Source: Clostridiales bacterium
GTDB lineage: Bacteria; Bacillota; Clostridia; Saccharofermentanales; Saccharofermentanaceae
Direction of reading: 5' to 3'
Assembly: GCA_017513085.1 (NCBI GenBank)
Contig: JAFWDK010000019.1
Span: forward strand, 124,001 to 188,000
DNA length: 64,000 bases
Position numbers and translations under genes: made by a program. Of this stretch, positions 63,428-64,000 are shown piece after piece (the first letter of the stretch is position 1; every line of letters begins with the position of its first letter). The notes below the pieces were generated by a model. The model saw nothing but the letters and a program-made list of their open reading frames with translations, ran no database searches and was not told the origin of the DNA.

Positions 63428-64000
63428 TCTTCCACCTCCCTGTACCAGGAAGATTTTGAAAAAGCTCTTGGCCGGAAATAGTAGTCAAAAACCGGTGTCA
63501 GTGCATTCATCATCAGGACCGGATAGACCATGGCATAAGAAGCATTGCCGAAGCGGTACAAGATCAATGTCAAAAGCCCCGCGCCGCCGCCAAAGAGGCA
63601 CTGCGCTCTCTTATCCATCGGGACCGTCGTACAATCATGAAGGGTGAAAACGCCGACAAACAGGATTCCTCCGCGAATGAACCACAGGAAGAAATCCATA
63701 ACGTTCACGCCGGACCAGTTAAAAGGAATATATCCCAGAAGGATCACCGCAAAATAAGAGAACGGTGCATATACCGAAAAGAGTTTCCGTTCAAAAAGTA
63801 TCAGCGCACCGATCACGATCAGTACCAGCGAAGTCGTACCGACCATGCCGCAGATCCTGCCGGAAATCACATCGAGAGTGCCGACCCCGGATGCGGAAAA
63901 AGCACTGGAAGGAACTGCGTTTCCTGTCAGAAGTGAGCCGATTTTCCAGAAGTTTTCCATCGGCTGTTCCGAGGCCACCATCTGTGTCGGGAACGCGATC
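63424..64000 (-). CDS. RnfD/NqrB-like membrane protein (5' end outside window)
   Basis: The frame remains open to the window edge; residues before the first internal Met read IAFPTQM, matching the RnfD segment SFP..MT, so the true start lies beyond base 64000. The visible 192 residues hold the C-terminal TM helices. Segment SASGVGTLDVISG may hold the flavin-linked Thr (inference). It begins the visible part of a D-G-E/A gene order; rnfC and rnfB would be outside the window. Confidence 0.8.
   Translation of the reverse strand, partial: IAFPTQMVASEQPMENFWKIGSLLTGNAVPSSAFSASGVGTLDVISGRICGMVGTTSLVLIVIGALILFERKLFSVYAPFSYFAVILLGYIPFNWSGVNVMDFFLWFIRGGILFVGVFTLHDCTTVPMDKRAQCLFGGGAGLLTLILYRFGNASYAMVYPVLMMNALTPVFDYYFRPRAFSKSSWYREVEE

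Overview
The window reads as chromosome of an anaerobic Gram-positive bacterium of the Clostridia (Bacillota). The evidence is a SAM-I riboswitch before metK, the cysS-mrnC-rlmB gene order, class IIB aldolase, Rnf-like redox genes, PT-rich linkers in large secreted proteins, a clostridial-style Tad/Flp locus and consensus sigma-A promoters. Genus cannot be set from sequence alone; the linker and domain style suggests rumen or gut relatives of Saccharofermentans or Oscillospiraceae (inference). Most genes lie on the minus strand.

Layout. 1-10.9 kb: 5'-truncated ABC-F ATPase, TetR regulator, polysaccharide deacetylase, fructose-bisphosphate aldolase, a membrane protein of unknown role, valS, and an acyl-CoA synthetase with its XRE-cupin regulator. 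11-14.4 kb (plus strand): MoxR ATPase, DUF58 protein and a membrane protein. 14.4-18.8 kb: ROK glucokinase, small membrane protein, clpX, tig and tRNA-Arg(ACG). 18.9-26.9 kb: three tandem BcrAB/LanFEG-like ABC exporters, with the response regulator gene first and the histidine kinase gene last. 27-32 kb: tyrosine phosphatase, lipoprotein, rlmB, mrnC, cysS. 32.1-36.5 kb: a structured non-coding RNA with its own promoter (candidate raiA-type RNA), comFC, a RecD-like helicase, and metK under a SAM-I riboswitch. 36.6-41.8 kb (plus strand): a compact Tad pilus locus with degenerate TadZ, TadA/CpaF, a fused TadB-TadC, Flp pilin and an FHA protein, preceded by two tandem Spo0A-box-like sites. 41.9-50.3 kb: a translationally coupled three-gene operon for very large secreted proteins. 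50.4-57 kb: the F-type ATP synthase operon. 57-64 kb: upp, rpiB, proA, a spacer with DnaA-box-like repeats, an RlmL-like methyltransferase, and an Rnf-like cluster (RnfE/A fusion, RnfG, RnfD) running off the end.

Most notable: the ATP synthase operon has no separate delta (atpH) gene. The alpha subunit instead carries an N-terminal extension of about 120 residues that resembles the C-terminal, b-binding domain of delta, in place of the helix that normally docks onto the delta N-terminal domain. Other points of interest are the structured RNA next to comFC, the pared-down Tad locus, the exporter cluster bracketed by a two-component system, duplicated modules shared by two giant secreted proteins, and the RnfE-RnfA fusion.
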